NCBI RefSeq assembly: GCF_019186805.1
Contig: NZ_CP066783.1
Coordinates: forward strand, 1,935,501-1,999,500
Source of the DNA: Comamonas fluminis
GTDB taxonomy: Bacteria > Pseudomonadota > Gammaproteobacteria > Burkholderiales > Burkholderiaceae_C
Direction of reading: 5' to 3'
Length of the DNA: 64,000 bases
Shown: positions 25,163 through 33,420 of the stretch, in pieces
Layout: every line of letters starts with the position of its first letter
Position numbering within the stretch: position 1 is the stretch's first letter
Notes under the pieces: generated by a model
The model's input: only the letters and a program-made list of their open reading frames with translations
What the model was told of the DNA's origin: nothing
Database searches by the model: none
Translations under genes and position numbers: made by a program

Positions 25163-26713
25163 ATGACTTCGACGGTGGCTGAGGCGGACGACGCTCGCCA
25201 GGGGCCACGGCCCATTGATGTGGCGCTGTTGTTCAGCGTGTTTGTGATTGCAGCCTGTGGCCTGCTTTATGAGCTGGCTGCTGGCGCACTGGCGTCCTAT
25301 TTGCTGGGCGATTCGGTGCTGCAGTTCTCCACCATCATCGGCACCTATCTGTTTGCGATGGGCATTGGCTCCTGGCTTTCGCGTTATTTTGAAGAGCAGT
25401 TGCCCGCGCATTTTCTGCGGGTGGAGCTGATGGTGGCGCTGATCGGTGGTGCCTTGCCTGCCGTGCTGTTTCTGGCCAATGCCTACGCGCCAGGCGCGTT
25501 CCGGTTCTTGCTCTATGGCCTGGTGATGGTGGTGGGCACTCTGGTGGGGCTGGAGATTCCGCTGGTGATGCGCATCTTGAAGCGCAATGCCTCACTCAAG
25601 GATCTGGTCTCCAAGGTTTTGACCTTTGACTATCTGGGCGCACTGGCCGTGTCGCTGGCCTTCCCGATTGTGCTGGTGCCCAAGCTGGGGCTGGTGCGCA
25701 CAGGCCTGCTGTTTGGCTTCATGAATGCGGCGATTGCCGTGTGGGCGCTGGTGCTGTTCAAGCAGGAGCTGCGCAACCTGCGGGCCCACGCCTGGGCCTG
25801 CGCCATTGTGATGCTGACGCTGGCGCTGGGCGTTTTCGGTGCCGATCATCTGACCCGACTGGCGGACGATCATTTCTACCAGGATCGCATTGTGCTGAGC
25901 AGCAGCTCCCCCTATCAGCGCATTGTGGTGACACAGGGCCGCCAGGGCGCGCGCCTGTACCTGAACGGCAATCTGCAGTTTGCCCAGAGTGATGAGTATC
26001 GCTATCACGAAGCGCTAGTACATCCCGCCATGGCAGCGCACGGTGCTCCCAAAAAAGTAGCGGTTCTGGGTGGTGGCGATGGCATGGCGGTGCGCGAAGT
26101 GCTCAAGTACCCCGGCGTGCAAGCAGTCACACTGGTGGAGCTGGACCCGGCCATGACAGACCTGTTTCGCGGCAACGCCATGATGACTGCGCTCAACAGC
26201 AATGCGCTCAACGACCCTCGGGTCAGCATCGTCAACACCGATGCGTTTCACTGGCTGCAGCAGGCCAGCGACACCTTTGACGTCATCATCGTGGACTTCC
26301 CCGACCCGACCAATTTCGCCATTGGCAAGCTGTTCACCAACAGTTTTTATGCCTTGCTGGACAAACGCCTGGCGGCCAGCGGCTATGCGGTGGTGCAGAC
26401 CACATCGCCGCTGATTGCGCGGCGCAGTTTCTGGACGGTGGCCACCACCATCGAATCCGTGGGGCTGACGGCCACGCCGTACCACGCCCATGTCCCCAGC
26501 TTTGGTGAGTGGGGCTTTGTGCTGGCCAGCCACCGTCCCTGGCGCGAGCCAGAGGCGCTGCCTGAAGGTCTGCGCTTTCTGAGCCTGCCAACGCTGCGCC
26601 TGATGTTTGACTTTCCGCTGGACATGGCGCGCGTGCCCACCGAGGTCAATCGCCTCTCGAATCAGGTGCTGGTCAACACCTATGAGAGGGAATGGGGCAA
26701 GGTGGAGCATTGA
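25163..26713 (+). CDS. Membrane-embedded spermidine synthase-like protein
   Basis: The 516-residue protein joins about seven transmembrane helices (residues 10-215) to a SpeE-type domain. The latter shows DRIVLSSSSPYQRIVV, VLGGGDGMAVREVLKY (SAM-like ligand loop), LVELDPAM and VDFPDPTNF (near the catalytic Asp). Such fusions are annotated as polyamine aminopropyltransferases, but the usual partner gene for decarboxylated SAM (speD) is not here, so another aminopropyl or methyl transfer is possible. Its stop shares one base with the next start (TGATG), implying coupled synthesis with the flavoenzyme. Confidence 0.9.
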   Translation: MTSTVAEADDARQGPRPIDVALLFSVFVIAACGLLYELAAGALASYLLGDSVLQFSTIIGTYLFAMGIGSWLSRYFEEQLPAHFLRVELMVALIGGALPAVLFLANAYAPGAFRFLLYGLVMVVGTLVGLEIPLVMRILKRNASLKDLVSKVLTFDYLGALAVSLAFPIVLVPKLGLVRTGLLFGFMNAAIAVWALVLFKQELRNLRAHAWACAIVMLTLALGVFGADHLTRLADDHFYQDRIVLSSSSPYQRIVVTQGRQGARLYLNGNLQFAQSDEYRYHEALVHPAMAAHGAPKKVAVLGGGDGMAVREVLKYPGVQAVTLVELDPAMTDLFRGNAMMTALNSNALNDPRVSIVNTDAFHWLQQASDTFDVIIVDFPDPTNFAIGKLFTNSFYALLDKRLAASGYAVVQTTSPLIARRSFWTVATTIESVGLTATPYHAHVPSFGEWGFVLASHRPWREPEALPEGLRFLSLPTLRLMFDFPLDMARVPTEVNRLSNQVLVNTYEREWGKVEH

Positions 26714-28458
26714 TGGCGGGCGATCTGCATCGCCGCGACTGGCTGAAAGTGGCCGGGGCCGGGCTGGCTGGGGCGGCAGGCATTGGCGTGCTGTCCGGCT
26801 GCCAGCCTGCAGCGCCCGCGCTGGCTGACTTACCCGGTGGTTTCATGGGCGTGGCGCTGGAGCGCGGGCATAGCCTGCGCCCCTTCTGGCAGCGACTGGC
26901 CCAGGGAATCGAGCTGCCTGCACCGGCGGCAGTGCACCGTGCCCCGGTGGTGATAGCGGGCGGCGGCATGGCAGGGCTGGCGGCTGCGCGGGCGCTGGAG
27001 CTGGCGGGCGTGCAGGAGGCTGTGCTGATAGACACCCAGACGGCGATGGGCGGCAATAGCCAGGGCGGTCAGCTCAAAGGCATTGACTGCCCGCTGGGGG
27101 CCCACTATCTGCCGGTGCCCGGAGATTCTGCGCAGGAAGTACAGGACTGGCTGCAGGAGCTTGGGCTGCGAAAGCAGGTTGCAGGGCGCTGGCAATACGA
27201 CGAGCGCTATCTTTGTCATAGCCCTCAGGAGCGGCTGTATCTGGGCGGCCAGTGGCAGGAAGGCCTGCTGCCGGTGCATGGCGTGGGGGCGCGAACCCTT
27301 GCGCAATACGCACTTTTTGAGCGGTGCATGAATACGGCCATGGCCGAAGCCGCATTTGCCATGCCATCCATCCGGGTCTGGCAGCGTGAAGGGAAGCTGC
27401 CCGAGGCGCATGCGCGTCTGGATGCGCAGCGTTTTGACCACTGGCTGGCCCAGCAGGGGCTGGATGATGAATACCTGCTCTGGTATCTGAACTACTGCTG
27501 CCGCGACGACTTTGGCGCGGGCATTCACCGTGTGTCGGCCTGGGCGGGCCTGCATTACTTTGCCAGCCGCCATGGCTTTCATGCGCCGCGTGCGGCAGAC
27601 GATTTCCACCCGGATGAAGATGGCGAGCAGGTGCTGACCTGGCCGCAAGGCAATGGCTGGCTGTCGCAGCAGCTGGTTCACAGGCTCAAGGCCACGCAGC
27701 TCAACACCGATTGCAGTGTGCTTTCCATCACCGATGGGCGAGATGGCGTGCAGCTGGATGTATGGCACCACGGCCGACAGCAGCACGAGCGCTGGCTGGC
27801 CGAGCGCTGTGTGGTGGCCCTGCCCAGCTTTGTGGCAGCGCGTGTGCTGCGCAACCCGCCAGATTTTTTGCGCACGGTTGCGCAGCGGCTGGACTGGGCG
27901 CCCTGGCTGGTGGCCAATATTCATATCGACCGCCAACTGGCCGACTATCCGGGGGCTGAACCCGCCTGGGACAATGTGCTGTACCAGGACGGGAACCAGG
28001 GCGGCCTGGGCTATGTGGATGCAGGAAGCCAGCGGCTGGACCGCATCAGCCGTCAGCCCACGGTGCTGAGCTATTACCAGGCGCTGGGAGACTGGGAGCA
28101 GGGGCGCCAGCAGCTGCTGGGCCAGCCCTATGAATTCTGGCGCGAGCGCATTGTGGGCACGCTCAGCGGGCCGCACTCTGATCTTTTGCTGCGCGCCACG
28201 CGCATGGAAATCACCCGTTACGGCCACGCCATGCCAATTCCGCGCGTGGGCGATCAGCAGGTTTTGAGTCAGATTGCCTTGCAGTCCAATAGCAATAAGC
28301 GCAGGGTGCTATTAAATGGTGAGCATTTGGAGCTGTTACCGGCACCGGTTTCGGGCCGGCTGGTCTTTGCGCATTCCGACTGGGCAGGCTATTCAGTGCT
28401 GGAAGAAGCCTTTACCCGTGGTCACCATGCAGGCCTGTGGGCCGCGCAGCTCTCATGA
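26713..28458 (+). CDS. Tat-exported lipoprotein flavin amine oxidase-like protein
   Basis: Starting at 26713 the 581-residue protein begins MAGDLHRRDWLKVAGAGLAG, a Tat signal, followed by a lipobox LSGC, so it should be an envelope lipoprotein exported folded with its cofactor. An FAD-binding VVIAGGGMAGLAAARALE lies near residue 80 and the chain has the general layout of NAD(P)-binding amine oxidases. Next to a SpeE-like enzyme, oxidation of a polyamine or related product is an attractive guess but not shown. A degenerate AGCGC repeat is embedded in the frame at 28286-28322. The end overlaps the convergent gene by 6 bases. Confidence 0.85.
   Translation: MAGDLHRRDWLKVAGAGLAGAAGIGVLSGCQPAAPALADLPGGFMGVALERGHSLRPFWQRLAQGIELPAPAAVHRAPVVIAGGGMAGLAAARALELAGVQEAVLIDTQTAMGGNSQGGQLKGIDCPLGAHYLPVPGDSAQEVQDWLQELGLRKQVAGRWQYDERYLCHSPQERLYLGGQWQEGLLPVHGVGARTLAQYALFERCMNTAMAEAAFAMPSIRVWQREGKLPEAHARLDAQRFDHWLAQQGLDDEYLLWYLNYCCRDDFGAGIHRVSAWAGLHYFASRHGFHAPRAADDFHPDEDGEQVLTWPQGNGWLSQQLVHRLKATQLNTDCSVLSITDGRDGVQLDVWHHGRQQHERWLAERCVVALPSFVAARVLRNPPDFLRTVAQRLDWAPWLVANIHIDRQLADYPGAEPAWDNVLYQDGNQGGLGYVDAGSQRLDRISRQPTVLSYYQALGDWEQGRQQLLGQPYEFWRERIVGTLSGPHSDLLLRATRMEITRYGHAMPIPRVGDQQVLSQIALQSNSNKRRVLLNGEHLELLPAPVSGRLVFAHSDWAGYSVLEEAFTRGHHAGLWAAQLS
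28286..28322. repeat. AGCGC repeat fragment inside a coding region
   Basis: CCAATAGCAATAAGCGCAGG and the following GTGCTATTAAATGG resemble the family; they encode the SNSNKRRVLLNG stretch of the flavoenzyme. Confidence 0.4.
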
Positions 28459-29457
28459 AGCGCCCAGAACCTTGCTGCCCGGCAGCTTGACCATGCGGTA
28501 GAGCGAGGCGCTGCCACGTGCGCTGTGCACACCCAGCTGGGCCATGGAACGCAGGTCCAGATCCAGCGTCAGCGACGAGCGTGACAGGCCTGAACTGATT
28601 TGCGGCTTGCGGCTGGCCATATGCAAGATGGGCGGGTACAGGCCATGGCCCTCGGGGTCGATCACACTGGCAATCTGCGGCTCAGCGGGGTTGGGGCCGC
28701 GCCGCAGCACCACGGCGATTTCGCCATTGTCCAGCTGCACATAAGTGCCTGGGGGGTAGAGGCCTACGACTTCGATCAGTGCCCGCTTGACCTCATCGGC
28801 ATACTGCTGGCCTTGCTGCAGTATCTGCAGCGATTCGATGGCCGAGCGGCCACCACGCGTCTTGCGCGGGCTGATCAGGGCTGCATAACGATCGACAGTG
28901 CCCAGAATGCGCACCAGCCGCTGCACAGGCTGCAACTGCGCCAGCGGCACAGGCGGCAGAACTTCGTGGTGGTATTGCACGGTTTCCAGCCACAGCGCAT
29001 CGCGCACCAGCAGGCGCTCCAGCAGCACGCGGCCTTCCATGGGGTGTAGCTTGACCTGCTCTGACTGCACGGAAGAAAGCGGCTCGCGCTGCTCGGCCAG
29101 CTGGTTTTGTAGGGCCGTCATGCCGATGTTCATGGTTAGCGCCGCCTGAATCAGCGTGTCGCGCTCTGTCTGCGGCAGGTTCAGCAGCTTGGACAGCACA
29201 TGGCACAGGCTGGCGCAAACCAGCGCGTGAGAGGGGCTGTATCCCACGGTGGTGGACGCCGCGCGCTGAAACATCAGATACAGCGCTACATCGGTGTCGT
29301 GGCTGATCAGATCCTGCAGCCACAGGTCTATCTGCTGCAGCTTGGGCGTGAAGCCCGGCATGCGCAGCGGCTCGCTCAGCAGCACGGAAAGCGCGGATTC
29401 CAGGTCTGACCACAGACCCAGCAGATCTTCATAAGGCTCGTCGTAGCGTGCTTGCAT
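28453..29457 (-). CDS. Degenerate HD-GYP domain protein
   Basis: The 334-residue protein follows the HD-GYP scaffold but has lost the catalytic letters. The HD motif position reads ALTMNIGM instead of ALLHDIGK, HPMEG is kept, HHE is kept but the GYP loop is replaced by VLPP, and VDRYAALIS replaces VDxYDALTS. It is therefore unlikely to be a cyclic-di-GMP phosphodiesterase; a binding or scaffolding role is possible. A beta-rich C-terminal extension (YVQLDNGEIAVVLRRG) is typical of Comamonadaceae HD-GYP proteins. It lies downstream of the aspartic protease and YajQ genes on the same strand. Confidence 0.8.
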   Translation of the reverse strand: MQARYDEPYEDLLGLWSDLESALSVLLSEPLRMPGFTPKLQQIDLWLQDLISHDTDVALYLMFQRAASTTVGYSPSHALVCASLCHVLSKLLNLPQTERDTLIQAALTMNIGMTALQNQLAEQREPLSSVQSEQVKLHPMEGRVLLERLLVRDALWLETVQYHHEVLPPVPLAQLQPVQRLVRILGTVDRYAALISPRKTRGGRSAIESLQILQQGQQYADEVKRALIEVVGLYPPGTYVQLDNGEIAVVLRRGPNPAEPQIASVIDPEGHGLYPPILHMASRKPQISSGLSRSSLTLDLDLRSMAQLGVHSARGSASLYRMVKLPGSKVLGAS

Positions 29458-29484
29458 GGAATGGCTAGCGTAACAGGCTGTGCA

Positions 29485-30234
29485 TCAGCGCCGCTCCAGC
29501 ACCATCTCGGTGCCCTTGCGCGTCATCTGAAAGTGAGAAAGCAGGCTGTTGCCCAGCAGCACATAGGGCATGGATTGCGGCGCGACGATGGCTTCCACGT
29601 CGTAGATATCCATCTCGCCAATGCGCACACTGGCCAGCTTGATGCGCCAGCCCTGCGCATTGCCATTGGCTGTGCGCATCATGACGGGCGTGCCTTGCTC
29701 AAAAGCCAGGCCCATGCGTTCGGCATCCGCTCGGCCGATGGCTACAGTGCTGGCGCCGGTGTCCACCATATACTGCATGGTCTTGCCGTTGATCAACCCC
29801 CGGTCAATGAAATGGCCGCGGGAATCAGCCTGAAGTACGAGTCGGTTTGAGCGCGAGGCTCCATTGGCACCACCCCGGCTGCCGATGCTGACCGGGGCTT
29901 CACCCAGGCGCAGCGTCTGGCGCTGGCCTTTGACATCAACCACGGCGCTGTCGCCGTTCAGCTGCAGCAGGCGCACACCCTGATGGCTCTCATTGGCTGC
30001 CAGCGCCTTGGGAGCACCGCCATCCACCACCAGCAAGGCCTTGCTGCCCAGCACGCCAGTCAGGGCCACGGATTGGGCATGGGCACTCATGGATGCCATG
30101 AACATGGCGATACTGATGCAGGCGATGCTTGGGCGAGAGATGCCAAGCAAGGGCCGTCCCGCCGCGTAGGCATCGTCCCCCTCCCGCGTAGCGAGAGAGG
30201 GGGAAGCAGCGAAGCTGCTCAGGGGGAGTTTCAT
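29485..30234 (-). CDS. Retropepsin-like aspartic protease (clan AA, TIGR02281 type), exported
   Basis: The mature part carries YMVDTGASTVAIG, the single D-T-G catalytic motif of retropepsin-like proteases, and MPYVLLGNSLLSHF near the end (the conserved LGxxxL flap partner). A signal peptide (SIACISIAMFMASMSAHA-Q) precedes it. The ATG at 30234 follows the yajQ stop directly (TGA-ATG), but its first ~28 codons come from a CCCCCTGAGC-family repeat. A TTG about 30 codons in (starting LLGISRP) gives a more normal signal peptide, so the true start is uncertain. Homodimeric periplasmic protease is the expected form; substrate unknown. Confidence 0.82.
   Translation of the reverse strand: MKLPLSSFAASPSLATREGDDAYAAGRPLLGISRPSIACISIAMFMASMSAHAQSVALTGVLGSKALLVVDGGAPKALAANESHQGVRLLQLNGDSAVVDVKGQRQTLRLGEAPVSIGSRGGANGASRSNRLVLQADSRGHFIDRGLINGKTMQYMVDTGASTVAIGRADAERMGLAFEQGTPVMMRTANGNAQGWRIKLASVRIGEMDIYDVEAIVAPQSMPYVLLGNSLLSHFQMTRKGTEMVLERR
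30150..30233. repeat. GC-rich palindromic repeat (CCCCCTGAGC family), minus orientation
   Basis: On the minus strand it reads CTCCCCCTGAGCAGCTTCGC, then TGCTTCCCCCTCTC, a hairpin, and GGAGGGGGACGATGCC. It matches the copy at 25001-25130 and supplies the 5' codons of the protease frame. Confidence 0.65.
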
Positions 30235-30720
30235 TCAGTCTCTGAAGTTATTGAAAGACAGAGGATGCTCCGCCAGATCCTTGCGGATCAAGGCCATGGC
30301 AGCCTGCAGGTCATCGCGCTTGGCACCGGTCACGCGCACTTTGTCTTCCTGAATGGCAGCCTGCACCTTGAGCTTGCTTTCCTTCATCAGCTTTTGCAAC
30401 TGCTTGGCCAGATCGGACTCAATGCCGTTCTTGACCTTGATGACCTGCTTGACCTTGTCGCCGCCCACTTTCTGGACTTTCTGGATATCCAGGAAGCGCA
30501 CATCCACGTTGCGCTTGGTCAGCTTGTTGCGCAGCAGGTCTTCCACTTGCTGCAGCTGGAATTCGGCGTCACCGAACATGGTGATTTCCTTGTCCTTGAG
30601 CTCCACAGCGGCCGAAGTGCCCTTGAAGTCAAAGCGCGTGCCAATTTCCTTGGTGGCGTTGTCAACGGCATTCTTGACTTCAACGAAATCGGCTTCGCAA
30701 ACGGTGTCAAAAGAAGGCAT
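30235..30720 (-). CDS. yajQ: YajQ family nucleotide-binding protein
   Basis: The ATG at 30720 ([20 protein letters not shown]) gives the standard 161 residues. The sequence shows the family's [22 protein letters not shown] and [21 protein letters not shown] blocks. YajQ proteins have two ferredoxin-like domains; some bind cyclic-di-GMP (Xanthomonas) and bind DNA or RNA. It is immediately followed by the protease start and then by a degenerate HD-GYP gene, a suggestive signalling neighbourhood. It is divergent from murB with about 100 bases between. Confidence 0.95.
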   Translation of the reverse strand: MPSFDTVCEADFVEVKNAVDNATKEIGTRFDFKGTSAAVELKDKEITMFGDAEFQLQQVEDLLRNKLTKRNVDVRFLDIQKVQKVGGDKVKQVIKVKNGIESDLAKQLQKLMKESKLKVQAAIQEDKVRVTGAKRDDLQAAMALIRKDLAEHPLSFNNFRD

Positions 30721-30824
30721 GAGGCATTTCCTATCAAATTCAATGTGAAACAAGTCACAGTGCGCTTACACAATGAACAAGTGCTTGTCTGCAGCAAGGC
30801 AGGCGCAGTGCGACAATTGGATGG

Positions 30825-31922
30825 ATGTTAGTCGAGAAAAATGTTCCCCTGCAGCATTGCAACACCTTTGGCATTGCCGCGCGTGCTGAAACATTGGTGC
30901 GTATCCGCAGCCAGGAAGACATTCGCCAGTTTCTGAACGACCCTTTATGGGGCCGTCAGCCGGTGTTTGTGCTGGGTGGTGGCAGCAATGTGGTGTTGAC
31001 CGGTGATGTTGCGCCTGTCGTGCTCAAGATGGAAATCATGGGCAAGCGGCTGCTTCGCGAGACGGAAAAGCACTGGATTGTGGAAATCGGCGCAGGCGAG
31101 CGCTGGCACGATATGGTGGCCTGGACGCTGGCGCAGGGCTACACAGGGCTGGAGAACATGGCGCTGATTCCCGGCACCGTGGGAGCTGCGCCCGTGCAGA
31201 ACATTGGGGCTTATGGGCTGGAGCTTCAGGATCGCTTTGATTCGCTGGATGCAGTGGATCTGGCCACGGGCGAGCAGTTCAGTCTGGAAGCGGCTCAATG
31301 CGCATTTGGCTATCGCGATTCGGTGTTCAAGCATGAGCCTGCCCAGCCCAAATACTGGCCGGTGACTGCCGGCGCTGCCATGCCGCTTGGTCTGGGTCTC
31401 AAGGGCAGGGCCGTGATTACCCATGTGCGTCTGGCTTTGCCCAAGGCCTGGAAGCCTGATCTTGGCTATCTGGATCTGCAGCGCAAACAGGCTGAAAAAG
31501 GCATTGAGCAACCCAACGCGCAACAAATCTTTGAATGGGTCTGCGAGATTCGCAGTGCCAAGCTGCCCAACCCCGAGGTGATTGGCAATGCGGGCAGCTT
31601 CTTCAAGAACCCGACGGTGACGCCTGAGCAATGCGCGGACATCATTGCGCGGGAGCCCAAGATTGTGCATTACCCCATGGATGATGGCTCCATCAAGCTG
31701 GCTGCAGGCTGGCTGATTGATGCCTGTGGCTGGAAGGGCAAGACCATGGGCCGCGCTGGCGTTTATGACCGGCAGGCGCTGGTGCTGGTCAATCGTGGGG
31801 ACCGCCATAGCGCCGATGGCAGTGTGACCGGGGGCGAGGTCATGACGCTGGCCAAAGCCATTCAGACCAGCGTGTACGAGCGCTTTGGCATCCGGCTGGA
31901 GCCTGAGCCTGTGGTGATCTGA
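30825..31922 (+). CDS. murB: UDP-N-acetylmuramate dehydrogenase MurB
   Basis: The 365-residue protein has the type I MurB pattern: NTFGIAARAE at the start, FVLGGGSNVVLTGDV (FAD pyrophosphate loop), IPGTVGAAPVQNIGAYG, YRDSVFK with the active-site Tyr and Arg, GNAGSFFKNP with the proton-donor Ser, and a C-terminal AGWLIDACGWKGK. It reduces UDP-GlcNAc-enolpyruvate to UDP-MurNAc in peptidoglycan synthesis. The start follows weak spacing; ATG at 30825 fits the family N-terminus. A terminator follows directly. Confidence 0.96.
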   Translation: MLVEKNVPLQHCNTFGIAARAETLVRIRSQEDIRQFLNDPLWGRQPVFVLGGGSNVVLTGDVAPVVLKMEIMGKRLLRETEKHWIVEIGAGERWHDMVAWTLAQGYTGLENMALIPGTVGAAPVQNIGAYGLELQDRFDSLDAVDLATGEQFSLEAAQCAFGYRDSVFKHEPAQPKYWPVTAGAAMPLGLGLKGRAVITHVRLALPKAWKPDLGYLDLQRKQAEKGIEQPNAQQIFEWVCEIRSAKLPNPEVIGNAGSFFKNPTVTPEQCADIIAREPKIVHYPMDDGSIKLAAGWLIDACGWKGKTMGRAGVYDRQALVLVNRGDRHSADGSVTGGEVMTLAKAIQTSVYERFGIRLEPEPVVI

Positions 31923-31934
31923 TACGCAGAATGC

Positions 31935-31962
31935 AAAAAAGGGTCCCGAGGGACCCTTTCGC
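31935..31962. terminator. Intrinsic terminator after murB
   Basis: Stem GGGTCCC/GGGACCC with a short GA loop, preceded by A6 and followed by TTTC. On the minus strand the T-run is longer, so it also ends the facing gene. Confidence 0.8.
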
Positions 31963-31980
31963 ATGGCTGCTGGGAGCGGC

Positions 31981-32457
31981 TTACTTCCAGAAAGCGGGGT
32001 GCAGCGAGATGCCTTCGATGCGATAGGGTGCCTGAGGCTCGATCGCGAACTCCAGGGGCACATAGCCCTTGGTGCAGTTCAGCAGCACGCTGGTGGCAAC
32101 AGGGGTGCCAGTCTGCATGCGGCCAGCAACCTGGCAGCTGCCCACGCCGGTGCGCACGGTGTCCAGAGCCTTCTGAACGCTGTCCACAGGAGAGTTCTGC
32201 AGGAACTTCTCGGAGAAATTGTTGGCTGCAATCTTGGACTTGCCTTCGAGGGCAGTCGTAATGGCCTGCACGCGCTTGCGCAGCGCAGCTTCAGCCGCAG
32301 CGGCATCCACATTGACAGCAGGTGCTGCGTCAGCCGCGCCTTGGGCTGCATTGGCAGCTGGAGCTGCAGGCTGCTGAGCCTGCGCGGAAGTGATGAAACC
32401 AGCCGATGCCAGCAAGGCTGTCAGATAAAGCGCCTTGGATGTCTTGGAGAAAACCAT
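31981..32457 (-). CDS. Exported hypothetical protein
   Basis: The 158-residue protein has a clean Sec signal peptide (LYLTALLASAGFITSAQA-QQ) and an Ala/Pro-rich low-complexity linker (residues 28-58). A small folded domain with two Cys (GSCQVAG and LLNCTKG) follows, which could form a disulfide in the periplasm, then a conserved-looking end (PYRIEGISLHPAFWK). I do not recognise the family. It faces murB across a shared terminator and is divergent from phaR. Confidence 0.7.
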   Translation of the reverse strand: MVFSKTSKALYLTALLASAGFITSAQAQQPAAPAANAAQGAADAAPAVNVDAAAAEAALRKRVQAITTALEGKSKIAANNFSEKFLQNSPVDSVQKALDTVRTGVGSCQVAGRMQTGTPVATSVLLNCTKGYVPLEFAIEPQAPYRIEGISLHPAFWK

Positions 32458-32682
32458 TCGTTGAACCTTTCGTCAAACAACCCCGTCACTGTAAACCTTC
32501 TGCAAGCAAATCTGTGCAAGACAGAAGGCCGTTTTTGATACCAGCTGAAAGATAAATATGGCTGCTGTCCGACAAGTCAGGGTTACTGCCTGCAAAACTC
32601 GCCATGGCACTGCCTAAAATCTGCTGCAGTGCAATAGTTGAATTGAATTTGGGTTTTGCCCCATAACCACGGAGGAGTTCCG

Positions 32683-33207
32683 ATGTCCGAAAGCCCTGAG
32701 GGTGCAGCCCAGCGCGTTATCAAAAAATACCCGAATCGCCGTCTCTACGATACAGATACGTCTTCCTACATTACCCTGGCAGAAGTCAAGCAACTGGTGA
32801 TGGACAGCGAGCCAGTCATCATCAAGGACGCCAAGACTGGCGAGGATTTGACGCGATCCATCCTGCTGCAGATCATTCTGGAGGAGGAAGCTGGTGGCGC
32901 ACCCATGTTTTCCGAGGCAATGCTGGCCAACATCATCCGCTTTTATGGGCATGCCATGCAGGGTTTCATGGGGACCTATATCGAGAAAAATGTGCAGATG
33001 TTCACGGACTTCCAGAGCAAGATGGCCGAGAACTCTCAGGGCATGAACCCTGAAGCCTGGAAGCAGTTCATGGGCATGCAGCCAGCCGCCATGCAGGCCA
33101 TGATGGGGCGCTATATGGATCAATCGCAAAACATGTTTACGCAGATGCAGGAGCAGATGCAAAAGCAGGCAGACCAGATGCTGGGTGTGTTTGGTATCAA
33201 GCGCTGA
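32683..33207 (+). CDS. phaR: Polyhydroxyalkanoate synthesis repressor PhaR
   Basis: The ATG at 32683 follows GGAGGAG and gives 174 residues. The N-terminal block VIKKYPNRRLYDTDTSSYIT is the PHB/PHA accumulation regulator DNA-binding domain; LRxxILLQIILEEE and the Gln/Met-rich C-terminal coil are also typical. PhaR binds PHB granules and represses phasin and its own gene when free polymer is lacking. No phaCAB genes are adjacent, though in Comamonadaceae phaR is often separate. The earlier in-frame ATG at 32656 would add nine residues without a binding site. Confidence 0.95.
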   Translation: MSESPEGAAQRVIKKYPNRRLYDTDTSSYITLAEVKQLVMDSEPVIIKDAKTGEDLTRSILLQIILEEEAGGAPMFSEAMLANIIRFYGHAMQGFMGTYIEKNVQMFTDFQSKMAENSQGMNPEAWKQFMGMQPAAMQAMMGRYMDQSQNMFTQMQEQMQKQADQMLGVFGIKR

Positions 33208-33233
33208 GCCAGCAAGCTCAGACCGAACGCTGC

Positions 33234-33258
33234 AAGCGGGCCAGGTGCCCGCTTTTTT
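33234..33258 (+). terminator. Intrinsic terminator after phaR
   Basis: AAGCGGGC and GCCCGCTT pair around CAGGT, followed by T-run (TTTTTT in all). Confidence 0.85.
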
Positions 33259-33420
33259 CATGCAATGGCCCATCTAGTCCCATTTGACGATGTTCTTGCC
33301 CAAGCGCAGCCGAACAATGGTTCGTCGCTGCAAGAGCTTTGAAGCAAAAGCCGCAGCTGGCAAAGAATGTTCGTTGGAAGAAGGTGCATCCATATGAGGA
33401 TGCGCCAAAGGAGACTGAGG

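Noticed and set aside
32560..32660. PhaR autoregulatory site upstream of phaR (CTGCTGCAGTGCA)
   Set aside because: The words are TGC-rich as in known PhaR sites, but the spacing and symmetry do not match closely enough to annotate.
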